Notes: a model not told the origin generated them from the sequence alone. A DNA stretch of 34,935 nucleotides from Flemingiibacterium sp045636145 (GCA_045636145.1 JAZTWV010000017.1:1-34935); one strand, 5' to 3'; numbered from the stretch's first letter, positions 22,926 through 30,826 are shown. Made by a program: numbers and translations.

Positions 22926-23684
22926 TCACAGTCTAACAGGAACGCCGCTGTCGCGAAGATGCTCCTTAACTTCCCTGACAGTAAGCTCTCTGAAGTGGAA
23001 AAGGCTTGCCGCAAGTGCCGCATCGCATCCCGTTTCTTTGAATACGTCCGTAAAATGCTGTTTGTTTCCGCCGCCGCCCGAAGCGATGACGGGAATGCTC
23101 ACTTTTTCGCATATAGCCTTTGTAAGCTCTATATCAAAGCCGTTTTTCGTGCCGTCTGTGTCCATTGAGGTCACAAGAAGCTCGCCTGCACCAAGACGCT
23201 CAGCCTCAACCGCCCATTCAATGGCATCAATCCCCATATCACGGCGTCCGCCGTTTATGTAGACCGTAAATCCGCCGTCATCGCGTCTTTTTGCATCAAT
23301 TGCAAGCACTACGCACTGACTGCCGAACCTGTCCGCCGCATCGGCGATTATGCGCCTATTTAACACCGCCGCAGAGTTGACCGCCACCTTGTCAGCACCT
23401 GCAAGAAGAATCTCGCGGAAATCCTCAACCGTGCGAATACCGCCGCCAACCGTAAGGGGCATAAACACCTCTCTTGCGGTGCGCTCCACTACGCCAACTA
23501 TAGTCTTGCGTCTGTCGCTGGAAGCCGTGATATCAAGAAACACCAGCTCGTCCGCGCCCTGTGTGTTGTAGAATTTCGCACTCTCAACAGGGTCGCCTGC
23601 ATCGCGAAGGCCCACAAAATTCACGCCCTTGACAACACGTCCGTCCTTAACGTCAAGGCACGGGATTATTCTCTTTGAAAGCAT
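22926..23684 (-). CDS. hisF: Imidazole glycerol phosphate synthase, cyclase subunit
   Basis: Beta/alpha barrel of 252 residues that, with HisH, makes imidazole glycerol phosphate and AICAR. Seen: RIIPCLDVKDGRVVKGVNF with the catalytic Asp near residue 11, ELVFLDITASSDRR, LTVGGGIRTVEDF, DKVAVNSAAV, LAIDAKRRDDG and PVIASGGGGNKQHF, the phosphate-binding loops. It starts one base after hisA ends. Confidence 0.96.
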   Translation of the reverse strand: MLSKRIIPCLDVKDGRVVKGVNFVGLRDAGDPVESAKFYNTQGADELVFLDITASSDRRKTIVGVVERTAREVFMPLTVGGGIRTVEDFREILLAGADKVAVNSAAVLNRRIIADAADRFGSQCVVLAIDAKRRDDGGFTVYINGGRRDMGIDAIEWAVEAERLGAGELLVTSMDTDGTKNGFDIELTKAICEKVSIPVIASGGGGNKQHFTDVFKETGCDAALAASLFHFRELTVREVKEHLRDSGVPVRL

Positions 23685-23685
23685 A

Positions 23686-24411
23686 TTATCTGTCCCCCTG
23701 TGCCACCTTTATTGCCTCGGCAAGATCAAGCGAGCCGCTGTATATGGACTTGCCGCATATTGCACCGTAAAGATTCATTCCTGCAAGATCGCGGATGTTG
23801 CCGATGTCGCGAATACCGCCGCTTGCGATAATGTTCATGTCCGTCGCCGAAGAAATGGCTGACAACTGCTCAAGATTCGGTCCTGTCAGCGTGCCGTCGC
23901 GGCTGATGTCGGTGAAAATGACGTACTTAACGCCCATCTTCTCCATCTCGCGGGCAAGATCAATGTAGTTCACGTCCGAGCTTTCAAGCCAGCCTGAGGT
24001 TTTAACGATTCCGTCAAGCGCATCAATTCCCACAGCGATGTGAGACGCGCCGTACTTCTTCAAGGCTTCCCTAACAAATTCGGGATTTTTAAGAGCCGCC
24101 GAACCAATTATGACGCGGTCGATACCCTTTTTCAGATAATAGTCAACCGTATCCATATCGCGGATACCGCCGCCAACCTCGATGGGCACATTTGAAACAC
24201 GCGCCGCCTCGGTGTAGATATCGCCGTTGACGCGGCTTCCCTCCTTGGCACCGTCAAGGTCAACCATGTGGATGTAGGAAGCTCCGCTTTTAATAAAGGA
24301 CAGCACCGTTTCAATGGGATCGGCGGCAACCTTTTCGGCTGTGCCGTACTCACCCTTGGTGAGCCGCACGCACATACCGCCTAAAATATCAATTGCAGGA
24401 AGAATTATCAT
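23686..24411 (-). CDS. hisA: ProFAR isomerase (phosphoribosylformimino-AICAR isomerase)
   Basis: Beta/alpha barrel enzyme of 241 residues for the fourth step of histidine synthesis. Motifs: ILPAIDILGGMCVRLTKGEY with the catalytic Asp (D8), YIHMVDLDGAKEG, VEVGGGIRDMDTV-like (IEVGGGIRDMDTVDYYLKKG), RVIIGSAALKNPEFV, TDISRDGTLTGPN and IIASGGIRDIGNIRDL. The start overlaps hisH by 23 bp; a TGGAGGC site stands 7-8 bases before ATG 24411, inside the hisH end. Confidence 0.96.
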   Translation of the reverse strand: MIILPAIDILGGMCVRLTKGEYGTAEKVAADPIETVLSFIKSGASYIHMVDLDGAKEGSRVNGDIYTEAARVSNVPIEVGGGIRDMDTVDYYLKKGIDRVIIGSAALKNPEFVREALKKYGASHIAVGIDALDGIVKTSGWLESSDVNYIDLAREMEKMGVKYVIFTDISRDGTLTGPNLEQLSAISSATDMNIIASGGIRDIGNIRDLAGMNLYGAICGKSIYSGSLDLAEAIKVAQGDR

Positions 24412-25018
24412 TTACAAGCCTCCAGAATTCACGAAGGATACTAAGTCCCACAGTCTCACTCTTTTCGGGGTGGAACTGACATCCGTACACATTGCCGCGT
24501 GCAACGATTGCGGTAACGTCGCTTCCGTAGTCGGTCACAGCCACAAGATCGGCAGAGTCCTTGACTTTTGCCATATAAGAGTGGACAAAATACACCTGAT
24601 CGCCGTCTTTAAGGGATGCGGTAATGGGCGAAGGATTCAAAAGCTTCAGCTCGTTCCATCCCATGTGGGGCACTTTGAGTCCCTCTGCTTCTATCTTAAC
24701 CACCTCGCCGCCGATAAGGGAAAGTCCCTCGCACTGGCGAAATTCGAAGCTTTTGTCGAAAAGAAGCTGCATACCGAGGCAAATTCCAATGAGCGGCTTT
24801 GTTTTGACGTAATCCTTTATAAACTCGTCAAGTCCCGCTTCGGACAGTCTTTCCATGGCATCGGGAAACGCGCCGACACCCGGAAGTATGAGTCCGTCGG
24901 CGGCGGCAAGCTCTTCTTTGTTATCGGACACGAATGAGTCCGCGCCGATAAAGTCAAGGGCGTTCTTCACGCTGTGAAGATTTCCCATGCCGTAATCTAT
25001 TATTCCTATTTTCTTCAT
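24389..25018 (-). CDS. hisH: Imidazole glycerol phosphate synthase, glutamine amidotransferase subunit
   Basis: Class I glutaminase of 209 residues that feeds ammonia to HisF. Motifs: IGIIDYGMGNLHSVKNAL, LILPGVGAFPDAMERL, nucleophile loop PLIGICLGMQLLF (C80) and catalytic His-Glu QFHPEKS. ATG 25018 is chosen for the family start; the frame upstream runs through the structured linker. The linker contains CTTTCGC-3-GCGAAAG between a possible AAGGA site and the start. Confidence 0.95.
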   Translation of the reverse strand: MKKIGIIDYGMGNLHSVKNALDFIGADSFVSDNKEELAAADGLILPGVGAFPDAMERLSEAGLDEFIKDYVKTKPLIGICLGMQLLFDKSFEFRQCEGLSLIGGEVVKIEAEGLKVPHMGWNELKLLNPSPITASLKDGDQVYFVHSYMAKVKDSADLVAVTDYGSDVTAIVARGNVYGCQFHPEKSETVGLSILREFWRLVNDNSSCN

Positions 25019-25032
25019 TTTTATGACCAAGG

Positions 25033-25148
25033 CTTTCGCGTAGCGAAAGTTTCCTTTCTGTGGAATTGGGGCTGGTTTGCGAAGCAAAACATTGCCGGGA
25101 CGGCGATGTAAGCCACAAAACACGGTCTGAAAAATTTATTTTTCAGAC
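25033..25148 (-). promoter_or_regulatory. Structured linker hisB-hisH
   Basis: In the his mRNA: a perfect 10-bp hairpin GTCTGAAAAA-4-TTTTTCAGAC (25125-25148), then TGTGG/CCACA (25059-25063 with 25113-25117) enclosing two hairpins, GTTTGC-3-GCAAAAC (25075-25090) and GCCG-3-CGGC, and then CTTTCGC-3-GCGAAAG (25033-25049). The order resembles the linker at 22490-22577. Confidence 0.6.
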
Positions 25149-25159
25149 TGTCTCCGTAA

Positions 25160-25750
25160 TTATAACACGCCTTTAGCCGACAGAACCGCACCTGATTTTG
25201 GCTTTATAGCATCCGAAAGCGCATGAGCAAACGCCTTGAAAAGTGCCTCCACCATGTGATGGTCGTTGTCGCCGTAAAGAACGGCAAGATGAACCGTAGC
25301 ACCCATGTTAAATGCCACGGCGCGGAAAAACTCCGTGACCATCTGGGTGTCAAAATCGCCGATCATGGGCGACTTCGGCGTATAATCGCACACAAGGTAG
25401 GGTCTTCCTGATATGTCCATAACACATCTTGCAAGTGCCTCGTCCATGGGAATAAAGGATGTGCCGTAACGCATAAGAGGTGCGTTTTTCGCGGCAACTT
25501 CCGAGAGAAGCTTGCCGAGCACGATTCCTACGTCCTCGATTGTGTGGTGGCAGTCAACGTTAAGATCGCCCGTCATATCAAGTGTGATAACCGCCCCGGA
25601 ATGTACCGCAAGGGAATTTAACATATGGTCAAAAAATCCAACTCCGCTTGTGCCGCGAAGTCCGAAGCCCTCGGTCTCATCAAAGGAGATGCTCATTTTT
25701 ATCTTGGTTTCAAATGTGTTTCTTATAAGTGATGCCTTAGCGGTGCTCAT
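25160..25750 (-). CDS. hisB: Imidazoleglycerol-phosphate dehydratase
   Basis: Manganese enzyme of 196 residues that dehydrates imidazole glycerol phosphate. It is the single-function form, with no phosphatase part. Motifs: GVGFFDHMLNSLAVHSG, DCHHTIEDVGIVLG, FRAVAFNMGATVHL and GDNDHHMVEALFKAFAHAL. ATG 25750 is chosen over in-frame starts at 25762 and 25843 because it has GGAG about 6 bases upstream and gives the family N-terminus (RNTFETKIKMSISFD soon after). Confidence 0.95.
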   Translation of the reverse strand: MSTAKASLIRNTFETKIKMSISFDETEGFGLRGTSGVGFFDHMLNSLAVHSGAVITLDMTGDLNVDCHHTIEDVGIVLGKLLSEVAAKNAPLMRYGTSFIPMDEALARCVMDISGRPYLVCDYTPKSPMIGDFDTQMVTEFFRAVAFNMGATVHLAVLYGDNDHHMVEALFKAFAHALSDAIKPKSGAVLSAKGVL

Positions 25751-25763
25751 AAAAATCTCCATT

Positions 25764-25858
25764 CCGCCGCCATAGCGGCGGCACAAATATTTAGTGAAAT
25801 TCAAATGTGTTTGCTTTGCAAACAAAAATGGGACGGGACCCATTTTTAATTTGAATTT
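25764..25858 (-). promoter_or_regulatory. Structured linker hisC-hisB
   Basis: Outer stem AAATTCAAA (25797-25805) with TTTGAATTT (25850-25858) encloses two perfect hairpins: GTTTGC-3-GCAAAC (25809-25823) and AAAAATGGG-6-CCCATTTTT (25824-25847), a three-way junction. A further 7-bp hairpin, CCGCCGC-4-GCGGCGG (25764-25781), lies just before hisB. Confidence 0.65.
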
Positions 25859-25901
25859 TTAATGCGTGAACGGTTAATAAACGCTTACGCTAAATAAACT
25901 T

Positions 25902-26978
25902 TCACGCTACTTCCTCCTTAAATTTTGCAAGGAAAATATCACATTCCTCTCTCGTTCCGGCTGTTATGCGCAGGCGGTGTCCCATACAGCGTATGGCGAC
26001 GCCTTTTTTCATAAGGGATTCCTTAATATCGGCAGCTTTCTCTGCCGAGCTTATATCCATAAACACGAAATTCGCCGAGGTGTCGTAGATGCGTACAATA
26101 TCCGCGGAGCTGATTTTCGAAAGCTCGCCTTTAAGATATCCTACGTTTTCCTGTATTATCTCGGTGTTCGCTTTGATTTCATCATAGTGGGAGAGAATTA
26201 TGCGCCCGAACACCTGTGAAACGGTGTTTACGTTATAGGGGCTCTTGATCTTCTTCACAGCTTCGCAAAGCTCCTCGCAGGCGCACATAAAGCCAAGTCT
26301 AAGTCCTGCCGCGCCGAATGCCTTTGACATGGTCTTGAGCACGATCAAATTATCGTACCTACCGATAAGGTCCATAACGCTCTCACTTTCCCGTGAGAAT
26401 TCCATATACGCCTCATCCACCACCACAATGGCATTGACGCTTGCAATAAAGCGTTCAATATCCGCCCTCTTTGCACACCATCCTGTAGGATTGCAGGGGT
26501 TTGAGAACATCACAAGCTTTGAGCCGCTTTCGTTTACCGAGGAAATCAGCCTGTCGAAGTCGATTTCAAAAAGCTCCGTCTTTTCAAAGCGTATCTCCCT
26601 TGCTCCTGCAAGATAGGAGTAAAATGCGTACATTGAGAAATCTGGCATTGCCACGGTAACGCTGTCCCCTGCCTCAAGAAGTCCGCTTACAATGATACTT
26701 ATAAGCTCATCAGAGCCGTTTCCTGCCACCACATTCCCCGTATCAAGGGAAAAGACTTTGGCAAACGCCGAAATAAGCTCGGATGCGTAAGGGTCGGGGT
26801 AACGGTTGAAGTCTATACCGTAAACCGCCGCCGCAAGCTCATCAAGCACGGCTTTTGACGGTGTAAAGGGACTCTCGTTGGCATCAAGCCTTACGGGAAC
26901 AGGGGTAATATTTGGAGAGTAGGCTTCAAGTTTTTTTATCTTTTCGGGTATAAGCTTTTTTATCATAGTAATTATCAT
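25902..26978 (-). CDS. hisC: Histidinol-phosphate aminotransferase
   Basis: PLP enzyme of 358 residues, fold type I. Motifs: VRLDANESPFTPSKAVLDEL, GNGSDELISIIV, MFSNPCNPTGW, VVVDEAYMEFS, the PLP-lysine region LIVLKTMSKAFGAAGLRLGF and a late GHRLRITAGTREE. ATG 26978 is taken as the start: AGGAGG right after the hisD stop is brought to about 8 bases if the hairpin TCGC-3-GCGA (26984-26994) forms. The in-frame ATG at 26966 is an alternative. Confidence 0.94.
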   Translation of the reverse strand: MIITMIKKLIPEKIKKLEAYSPNITPVPVRLDANESPFTPSKAVLDELAAAVYGIDFNRYPDPYASELISAFAKVFSLDTGNVVAGNGSDELISIIVSGLLEAGDSVTVAMPDFSMYAFYSYLAGAREIRFEKTELFEIDFDRLISSVNESGSKLVMFSNPCNPTGWCAKRADIERFIASVNAIVVVDEAYMEFSRESESVMDLIGRYDNLIVLKTMSKAFGAAGLRLGFMCACEELCEAVKKIKSPYNVNTVSQVFGRIILSHYDEIKANTEIIQENVGYLKGELSKISSADIVRIYDTSANFVFMDISSAEKAADIKESLMKKGVAIRCMGHRLRITAGTREECDIFLAKFKEEVA

Positions 26979-26983
26979 TGCCC

Positions 26984-27004
26984 TCGCAAAGCGAAAGCCT
27001 CCTC
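26984..27004 (-). promoter_or_regulatory. Hairpin between Shine-Dalgarno and start of hisC
   Basis: GAGGAGG (27004-26998) is 19 bases from ATG 26978; the hairpin TCGC-AAA-GCGA (26984-26994, 11 nt) lies between, which would cut the effective spacing to 8. Confidence 0.5.
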
Positions 27005-28276
27005 TTATTTAAGTCTCTGCTTTATGGAATTTGCGTGAGCCGACAAGCCTTCGGCATTTGCAAAGGTGATAACCTTTTCGCCGATTGCCTGAAGCGCGTC
27101 CTCGCTGTAGTAAAGGTAGCTTGACTTCTTAATAAAGCTGTCAACGCCAAGTGCCGAGGAGAATCTGGCTGTGCCGTTTGTGGGAAGCACGTGGTTCGGA
27201 CCTGCGAAATAGTCGCCCAGCGGCTCGGGAGCGTTGTCACCGAGGAATATAGAGCCTGCGTTTGTAATAAGCGGCAGGAGAGTGAATGGATCAGCAACCG
27301 ACAGCTCAAGGTGCTCGGGAGCTATCTTATTTGAAAGCTCCGCCGCCTCGGAAAGGCTGTCTACTATTATAATAGAGCCGTAGGCGTCAAGGGAGCGGTC
27401 AATAATGTCGTGACGGGAAAGGAGTGCCTTCTGCGCTTCGATCTCCCTCTCGACCTCACCTGCAAGCTTTTCACTTGTGGTTATGAGAATGGACGCCGCC
27501 ATGGGGTCGTGCTCCGCCTGACTCATGAGATCCGCCGCAACGTATGCGGGATTTGCCCTGTCGTCGGCAATAACAAGCACCTCGGACGGTCCTGCGATCA
27601 TGTCGATATCCACCGCGCCGAAAACAAGCTTCTTCGCCATCGCAACAAATATGTTGCCGGGACCCACTATCTTGTCAACACGCTCAATTGACTCAGTACC
27701 GTAAGCAAGTGCCGCAACAGCCTGCGCACCGCCAACCTTTACGATGTCACAAACGCCTGCCACCTTTGCCGCATATACAACAGCAGGATTTATGCCCTCA
27801 TTCTTCGGGGGTGTGACCATGGTGATCTTCTTGACACCTGCCACCTTTGCCGGAATGGCGTTCATAAGTACGCTTGACGGATATGCCGCAGTGCCGCCGG
27901 GCACGTACAGTCCTACCTTTTCAATGGGTCTCACAAGCTGACCCATTATCTTGCCGCATTCGTTTGTCATCCACGAATTCTGCTTCTGCTTCTCGTGGAA
28001 TGCGCGGATATTCTCTGCCGCCTCGTCAATGGCAGAGCGAAGCTCTGTGGGGACTTTTTTTATAAGCTCCTCTTTTTCTTCCTCGGTCATAAAGAATGAA
28101 GTGAGCTTTACCTTGTCGAATTTTTCCGTATATTCAAGGAGTGCCGCATCACCGTTTTTGCGTACATTGGCGATAACCTCGGCAACGGTATTCATTATTT
28201 CGGGGGAGATATTCTCCGCCCTGTCCGAAAGCAGAGCCATAAGCTCCGCCGCATTTTCTTTTTTGTACAGTTTCAT
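27005..28276 (-). CDS. hisD: Histidinol dehydrogenase
   Basis: Zinc enzyme of 423 residues that makes histidine from histidinol in two NAD-linked steps. Motifs: KVGLYVPGGTAAYPSSVLMN, VGGAQAVAALAYGTESIERV, DKIVGPGNIFVAMAKK, DMIAGPSEVLVIADD, DLMSQAEHDPMAASIL, IAPEHLELS and GPNHVLPTNGTARFSSALGV. ATG 28276 has GAGGG just upstream and gives the family N-terminus. The open frame to 28417 reads into the repeat (VGRGLAPAV is a product of the hairpin repeat) and should not be annotated as protein. Confidence 0.96.
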   Translation of the reverse strand: MKLYKKENAAELMALLSDRAENISPEIMNTVAEVIANVRKNGDAALLEYTEKFDKVKLTSFFMTEEEKEELIKKVPTELRSAIDEAAENIRAFHEKQKQNSWMTNECGKIMGQLVRPIEKVGLYVPGGTAAYPSSVLMNAIPAKVAGVKKITMVTPPKNEGINPAVVYAAKVAGVCDIVKVGGAQAVAALAYGTESIERVDKIVGPGNIFVAMAKKLVFGAVDIDMIAGPSEVLVIADDRANPAYVAADLMSQAEHDPMAASILITTSEKLAGEVEREIEAQKALLSRHDIIDRSLDAYGSIIIVDSLSEAAELSNKIAPEHLELSVADPFTLLPLITNAGSIFLGDNAPEPLGDYFAGPNHVLPTNGTARFSSALGVDSFIKKSSYLYYSEDALQAIGEKVITFANAEGLSAHANSIKQRLK

Positions 28277-28344
28277 TTTTCCCTCGTGTGTTTTATGTAT
28301 TTGTATTATATCAAACGCCGCCGTAATGGTGCGATTTCCGAAAA

Positions 28345-28370
28345 CGGCGGGAGCAAGCCCCCGCCCTACG
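28345..28370 (-). repeat. GTAGGG-type GC hairpin repeat
   Basis: Reverse complement of the 20831-20855 unit, near the left border of copy C. It is read through as VGRGLAPAV in the frame open upstream of hisD. Confidence 0.8.
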
Positions 28371-28512
28371 GCGATGCACGCATATTTATACATCGCCGCG
28401 CACCGCCATGCGGTCACGCCCCACCAAACAAACGATTACGCATATCCAAGCCGCCGGAATGGTGAGGACCCATGCAGGCGGCGCGATTGATGCGTCCTGT
28501 AGGTTGCGGAAT

Positions 28513-28538
28513 CGGCGGGAGCAAGCCCCCGCCCTACG
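28513..28538 (-). repeat. GTAGGG-type GC hairpin repeat
   Basis: Second identical unit in copy C, again near GTAGGTTGCGGAATCGGCGG, a flank shared with copy B (CGATTCCGCAACCTACGG). Confidence 0.8.
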
Positions 28539-28624
28539 GTGATGTCACCTAAATAAATTCCTTTGTATAAAGTTCTTTGCGGAGCTTCCTTTCAAGAAAG
28601 CGACCGTTTCTCCTCACCTCACCC

Positions 28625-29248
28625 TCACTCAATTTCAGCCGAAATCCTCGACACAAGCTCGTCGATCTCGCGTTTTTTCAGCTTGATTGACGCGGTGTTT
28701 ACAATAAGACGGGTGGAAATGTAGGCTACATCCTCGTAAACTTCAAGACCGTTCTCTTTAAGAGTAGAGCCTGTCTCAACAATGTCCACAATGGCGTCCG
28801 AAAGACCGAGAATGGGAGCAAGCTCAACCGAACCCTCTATCTTGACGATCTCAACATCAATGCCCTTGGAGTTAAAGTAATTCTTTGTAACATTCGGGTA
28901 CTTGGAAGCGATTATCTTGTGAGTGTATCCCTCGTAAAAATCTTTGCCCTTGATTCCGGCAAGAGCAAACTTGCATTTTCCGAAATTAAGATCAAGCAGC
29001 TCGTGGAAATGCTTGCCGTGCTCCATTATGGTGTCCTCGCCAACAATACCCACGTCGCATACACCGTGCTCAATGTAGGTGATAACGTCAGCCGCCTTGG
29101 CAAGCACTACCTCAATGTCCGCCTCGCCGAGACGGAACACAAGCTTGCGACCCTTGTCCTCAAGCTCGGATATGTCGTATCCGGCTCTAGCCAATATCTC
29201 AACGGCTTTCTTTTCTATTCTGCCCTTGGTCAGCGCAATGCGTATCAT
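28625..29248 (-). CDS. hisG: ATP phosphoribosyltransferase, short form catalytic subunit
   Basis: First and committed step of histidine synthesis. At 207 residues it lacks the C-terminal regulatory domain of long HisG and needs HisZ, which is the gene just upstream. Motifs: RIALTKGRIEKKAVEIL, GVCDVGIVGEDTIMEHG and the PRPP loop DAIVDIVETGSTLKENGLEV. Start ATG 29248 shares one base with the hisZ stop (TAATG). Confidence 0.96.
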   Translation of the reverse strand: MIRIALTKGRIEKKAVEILARAGYDISELEDKGRKLVFRLGEADIEVVLAKAADVITYIEHGVCDVGIVGEDTIMEHGKHFHELLDLNFGKCKFALAGIKGKDFYEGYTHKIIASKYPNVTKNYFNSKGIDVEIVKIEGSVELAPILGLSDAIVDIVETGSTLKENGLEVYEDVAYISTRLIVNTASIKLKKREIDELVSRISAEIE

Positions 29249-30429
29249 TATCTGCCACCTGCCTTGTTCTTTGTAAGGTCAATAACCTCTCCGATACCGT
29301 TATTCTTGGCGTAAGCCTCTGTAGCTTCAAGGGTGTCGAACATGGAAAGCTCACAGGATTTGCCCGCAAGACTCATTATCCGCTTGTAGCTTATAGCCTC
29401 GCCGAAGCTCTCCGCACCGAAGTGGAGTATCACATCCGCGTGCTTCTTTTCCGGTATCTTGCCGGACTTTATAAGCGCATCCGCCACCGCGCACACGTTT
29501 ACCGCGAATCCCGTTGCAGGCACGTCGCAGTCGAATTTGCAGAGAAGATTGTCGTAACGTCCGCCCTTGAGCACCGCCTCACCTGCGCGGTCAATGTATC
29601 CGCGAATGACCGTACCGGTGTAGTAATCAAACTTGTGCACCATGCTCATGTCAACCATGATGTGCTCGCCGTATCCGGCATCCTTTAAGGTGTCATAAAG
29701 GGAGCGAACGTATGAGAGCACCTCTATAGCCTTGGTGTTTTTGCCTGCAAGTGCCTCTGCTTCGGCAAAGACCTCATCTCCACCGTAAAGAAGCGGAAGC
29801 TTTCTTATGGTGTCATTCTGAAGAGTCTTGTTGAACATACCGAGGGAAACGAAATTCTTCGCTTCAACAAAGGAGCGCACGTCCTGCGCTTCCTCCTCGG
29901 AAATGTCCATCTCCGATATAAGCGCGTTGAAATAGCCAACGTGACCGATCTCAAGCTTAAAATCAAGTCCTATGGATTTCAGAACGTCAAGAGCGGTCAT
30001 GATAGAGAGAAGATCGCCCTTCATTCCTGCCGCGCCCACAAGCTCGATTCCGCTCTGCAAAACCTCGTTGCGCATACCGGAATTTTCGCTGTTTACGCGG
30101 TAAATATGCTGGTCGTAGTAAAGCCCCACGGGAAGCTCGGCGTTCTTCAGCTTCGTCGCCGCCACTCTCGCGATGGGAGTTGTATTGTCGGGGCGGATAA
30201 CAAGCAGTCTGCCCGTGTTGTCCGTGAGCTTGTAGAGATTTTCCTGCGTCAGCGAGCGGTTTACCTCGCAGAACAGGTCGTAGTTCTCCACCGCCGGCGT
30301 GCAGATGCGTGAAAACCCTGCCGCCTCGTATATTTTATCAAAATCCGCTGTTATTTTGTCGTAAAGATCAGCTTCGCTGTAAAGCAGATCTCTCGTTCCC
30401 TCCGGAATCGTCATTTTAAGCTCATTCAT
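29248..30429 (-). CDS. hisZ: ATP phosphoribosyltransferase regulatory subunit
   Basis: A 393-residue paralogue of histidyl-tRNA synthetase that partners short HisG and gives feedback control by histidine. Seen: IPEGTRDLLYSEADLYDKI, the class II synthetase-like motif 2 region LLVIRPDNTTPIARVAATKL, MRNEVLQSGIELVGAAG and YYTGTVIRGYIDRAGEAVLK with GGRYDNLLCKF. The C-terminal anticodon domain is absent or short, as expected for HisZ. It is first in the his operon, behind the promoter at 30494-30522. Confidence 0.94.
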   Translation of the reverse strand: MNELKMTIPEGTRDLLYSEADLYDKITADFDKIYEAAGFSRICTPAVENYDLFCEVNRSLTQENLYKLTDNTGRLLVIRPDNTTPIARVAATKLKNAELPVGLYYDQHIYRVNSENSGMRNEVLQSGIELVGAAGMKGDLLSIMTALDVLKSIGLDFKLEIGHVGYFNALISEMDISEEEAQDVRSFVEAKNFVSLGMFNKTLQNDTIRKLPLLYGGDEVFAEAEALAGKNTKAIEVLSYVRSLYDTLKDAGYGEHIMVDMSMVHKFDYYTGTVIRGYIDRAGEAVLKGGRYDNLLCKFDCDVPATGFAVNVCAVADALIKSGKIPEKKHADVILHFGAESFGEAISYKRIMSLAGKSCELSMFDTLEATEAYAKNNGIGEVIDLTKNKAGGR

Positions 30430-30438
30430 GGTTTCATA

Positions 30439-30457
30439 CGCCTTTTTGGCGTCCTTT
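30439..30457 (-). promoter_or_regulatory. Hairpin between Shine-Dalgarno and start of hisZ
   Basis: AAAGGA (30457-30452) is 22 bases from ATG 30429; the perfect hairpin CGCC-AAAAA-GGCG (30451-30439, 13 nt) lies between, giving an effective spacing of 9. A three-codon frame (ATG AAA CCA TGA) overlaps the hisZ start. Confidence 0.5.
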
Positions 30458-30473
30458 CGGTAGTTTTTTCACC

Positions 30474-30492
30474 GTACACTTTAGTACACTAA
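30474..30492 (-). promoter_or_regulatory. Candidate operator at the his transcription start
   Basis: The palindrome TTAGT-AC-ACTAA (30481-30492) lies directly after the -10 box, over the expected start site. The heptamer GTACACT is repeated at 30474-30480 and 30484-30490, one helix turn apart. The shape resembles sites of TrpR-family repressors such as the HisR/YerC type of Firmicutes; that link is inference. Confidence 0.55.
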
Positions 30493-30493
30493 T

Positions 30494-30522
30494 ATGATAA
30501 CATAATAAATCAATATTGTCAA
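30494..30522 (-). promoter_or_regulatory. Promoter of the his operon
   Basis: On the minus strand TTGACA (30522-30517), 17 bp, TATCAT (30499-30494). Confidence 0.82.
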
Positions 30523-30793
30523 TATGCAATATGCCCTATATCCCGTTCACACGCTGAAAGTTTTTGTTATATTGCCTATTTGGTGGTGTGAGTGCTGATT
30601 TGTTTGGGTATAGGAGTTACGGTCGCTGTTTTTTAGCACATCGCTCTGCGATGTGCTAAAAGCATCCGCAAAAACTTTATACATGGAGGCTGACCATGCT
30701 CCAACGTTTGGCATTACATAATTTAGAGCGTGGTGCTCCCAATGGTGGCGTTTTTTATGTGCGACAGCGCGTTTGCATACCGCGCTCCCGACA

Positions 30794-30826
30794 GGGGGAC
30801 GGGGCGTCGAGGACGTCGCCCCCTAC
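30794..30826 (-). repeat. Variant GC hairpin repeat
   Basis: On the minus strand GTAGGGGGCGACGTCCTCGA, then CGCCCCGTCCCCC; it keeps the GTAGGG start with other inner arms. A diverged relative lies at 21018-21044. Confidence 0.65.

Larger units (their letters stand above)
28317..28610 (+). repeat. MITE-like repeat, copy C (lacks the left arm)
   Basis: Inserted in the his operon between hisG and hisD. It contains the shared core (AACGATTACGCATATCCAAG, CCGCCGGAATGGTG, CATGCAGGCGGCGCGA) and the right end (ATTCCTTTGTATAAAGTTCT, then AAGAAAGCGACCG) as in A and D. The left arm with GTATAGGAG is missing. Two GTAGGG-type hairpins are inside, in reverse orientation (28345-28370, 28513-28538). Confidence 0.75.

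Noticed and set aside
28277..28417. 47-residue N-terminal extension of HisD
   Set aside because: It is translated from repeat copy C (VGRGLAPAV) and the family start at 28276 has a GAGGG site.
30430..30493. T-box or other tRNA-sensing leader before hisZ
   Set aside because: The leader is only about 60 bases, too short, with no T-box sequence.
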